In this document: positions 6,197 through 6,732 of the stretch, one piece after another
Layout: every line of letters starts with the position of its first letter
Numbering within the stretch: the stretch's first letter is position 1
Origin: UKL13-2 sp031368465
Lineage (GTDB): Bacteria; Pseudomonadota; Gammaproteobacteria; Burkholderiales; Usitatibacteraceae
DNA length: 6,732 bases
Reading direction: 5' to 3'
NCBI GenBank assembly: GCA_031368465.1
Contig: JANMNT010000145.1
Coordinates: 1 to 6,732, forward strand
The notes under the pieces: generated by a model
The model's input: the letters and a program-made list of their open reading frames with translations, nothing else
What the model was told of the DNA's origin: nothing
Database searches by the model: none
Made by a program: the position numbers and the translations under genes

Positions 6197-6732
6197 ATGA
6201 AAAACGTAAAACTGAGCCACCTTTTGATGACCGCCACCACCCTGATTTCCGCCGCCGCTATATCAGCGCAAGCCCAGCCACTCAAGTATCCGGATACCAG
6301 AAAGGGGGACCAGGTCGACACCTATCACGGCACCGCGGTCGCCGATCCGTATCGTTGGCTGGAGGACGACAACAGCGCCGAAACCAAAGCTTGGGTGACC
6401 GCGCAAAACGCCGTGACCGACAAATTCCTCGAGGCCATGCCGCAGCGTGCCGCGGTCAAGAAAATCTACACCGAACTCTATAATTTTGAACGCTTCGGCC
6501 TACCGTTTAAAGAAGGTGGCCGCTATTTTTGGTCGCGTAACGACGGCTTGCAGCAGCAATCGGTTATCTATACCGCAAGGTCGTTGACGGACAAGCCGGC
6601 CATTGCCATTGATCCGAACCTGTTATCCAAAGATGGCACCGTGGCACTCTCCGGTACATCGGTCAGTCGCGATGGCCGTTTCTTGGCCTATGGCATTGCC
6701 GCTGCCGGTTCGGATTGGCAGACATGGCAGGT
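6197..6732 (+). CDS. Secreted prolyl oligopeptidase, family S9A, N-terminal part (3' truncated)
   Basis: This is an open reading frame of 178 codons that runs off the window edge without a stop. It starts at an ATG with a Sec-type signal peptide: basic MKNVK, a hydrophobic core (about residues 9-23), and a probable cleavage site after AQA at residue 26. The mature part begins with YPDTRKGDQVDTYHG (31-45) and DPYRWLED (50-57), the hallmark opening of prolyl oligopeptidases, followed by the start of the beta-propeller (GGRYFWSRNDG; later SVSRDGRFLAYG). Family members cleave short peptides after proline, with the catalytic Ser-Asp-His in a C-terminal alpha/beta-hydrolase domain that is not in this window. 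The signal peptide implies a periplasmic or secreted enzyme in peptide breakdown. No strong Shine-Dalgarno precedes the ATG. The gene may be cotranscribed with rmuC, though they have no known shared role. Confidence 0.93.
   Translation, partial: MKNVKLSHLLMTATTLISAAAISAQAQPLKYPDTRKGDQVDTYHGTAVADPYRWLEDDNSAETKAWVTAQNAVTDKFLEAMPQRAAVKKIYTELYNFERFGLPFKEGGRYFWSRNDGLQQQSVIYTARSLTDKPAIAIDPNLLSKDGTVALSGTSVSRDGRFLAYGIAAAGSDWQTWQ

Noticed and set aside
5720..6220. A 166-codon open frame on the minus strand
   Set aside because: It is antisense to the rmuC C-terminal region and overlaps the start of the prolyl oligopeptidase gene; its composition is that of a shadow frame.

Overview
The window reads as chromosomal DNA of a Gram-negative proteobacterium (Pseudomonadota), probably Gamma- or Betaproteobacteria. 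This is inferred from the TypA and RmuC proteins, a Sec-exported prolyl oligopeptidase, a quinone-type methyltransferase resembling RquA, dense gene packing and fairly high GC. No species can be named from the sequence alone. No rRNA, tRNA, CRISPR array or insertion sequence is visible.

Left part (1-2193). The 3' end of a plus-strand SAM-dependent methyltransferase of the UbiE/RquA type (2-379) converges on a minus-strand operon. That operon runs right to left: an AbrB/MazE-fold antitoxin (1966-2193), an overlapping MazF/PemK-family toxin (1638-1985), then a 411-residue class I methyltransferase with an NPPW motif (403-1638). The toxin stop and the methyltransferase start share one base (TAATG), so the three genes look translationally linked. 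A near-ideal sigma70-type promoter (2329-2357) lies upstream of the antitoxin on the same strand. Between it and the antitoxin are four TCGYTG half-sites forming two inverted repeats.

Middle (2194-4440). A divergent intergenic region separates the toxin-antitoxin operon from typA/bipA (2528-4339), a complete translational GTPase. An extended -10 element sits just before the chosen typA ATG. typA ends in a strong intrinsic terminator with an 11-bp stem.

Right part (4441-6732). After about 330 noncoding bases come rmuC (4772-6169), a membrane-anchored coiled-coil protein with a nuclease-like domain, and, 27 bases later, the start of a secreted prolyl oligopeptidase of family S9A (6197 to beyond the window edge).

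Most genes are conserved families. The least ordinary part is the toxin-antitoxin pair placed directly in front of, and coupled to, a chromosomal methyltransferase, with an unusual repeat cluster in its leader. I see no clear evidence of an entirely new system.
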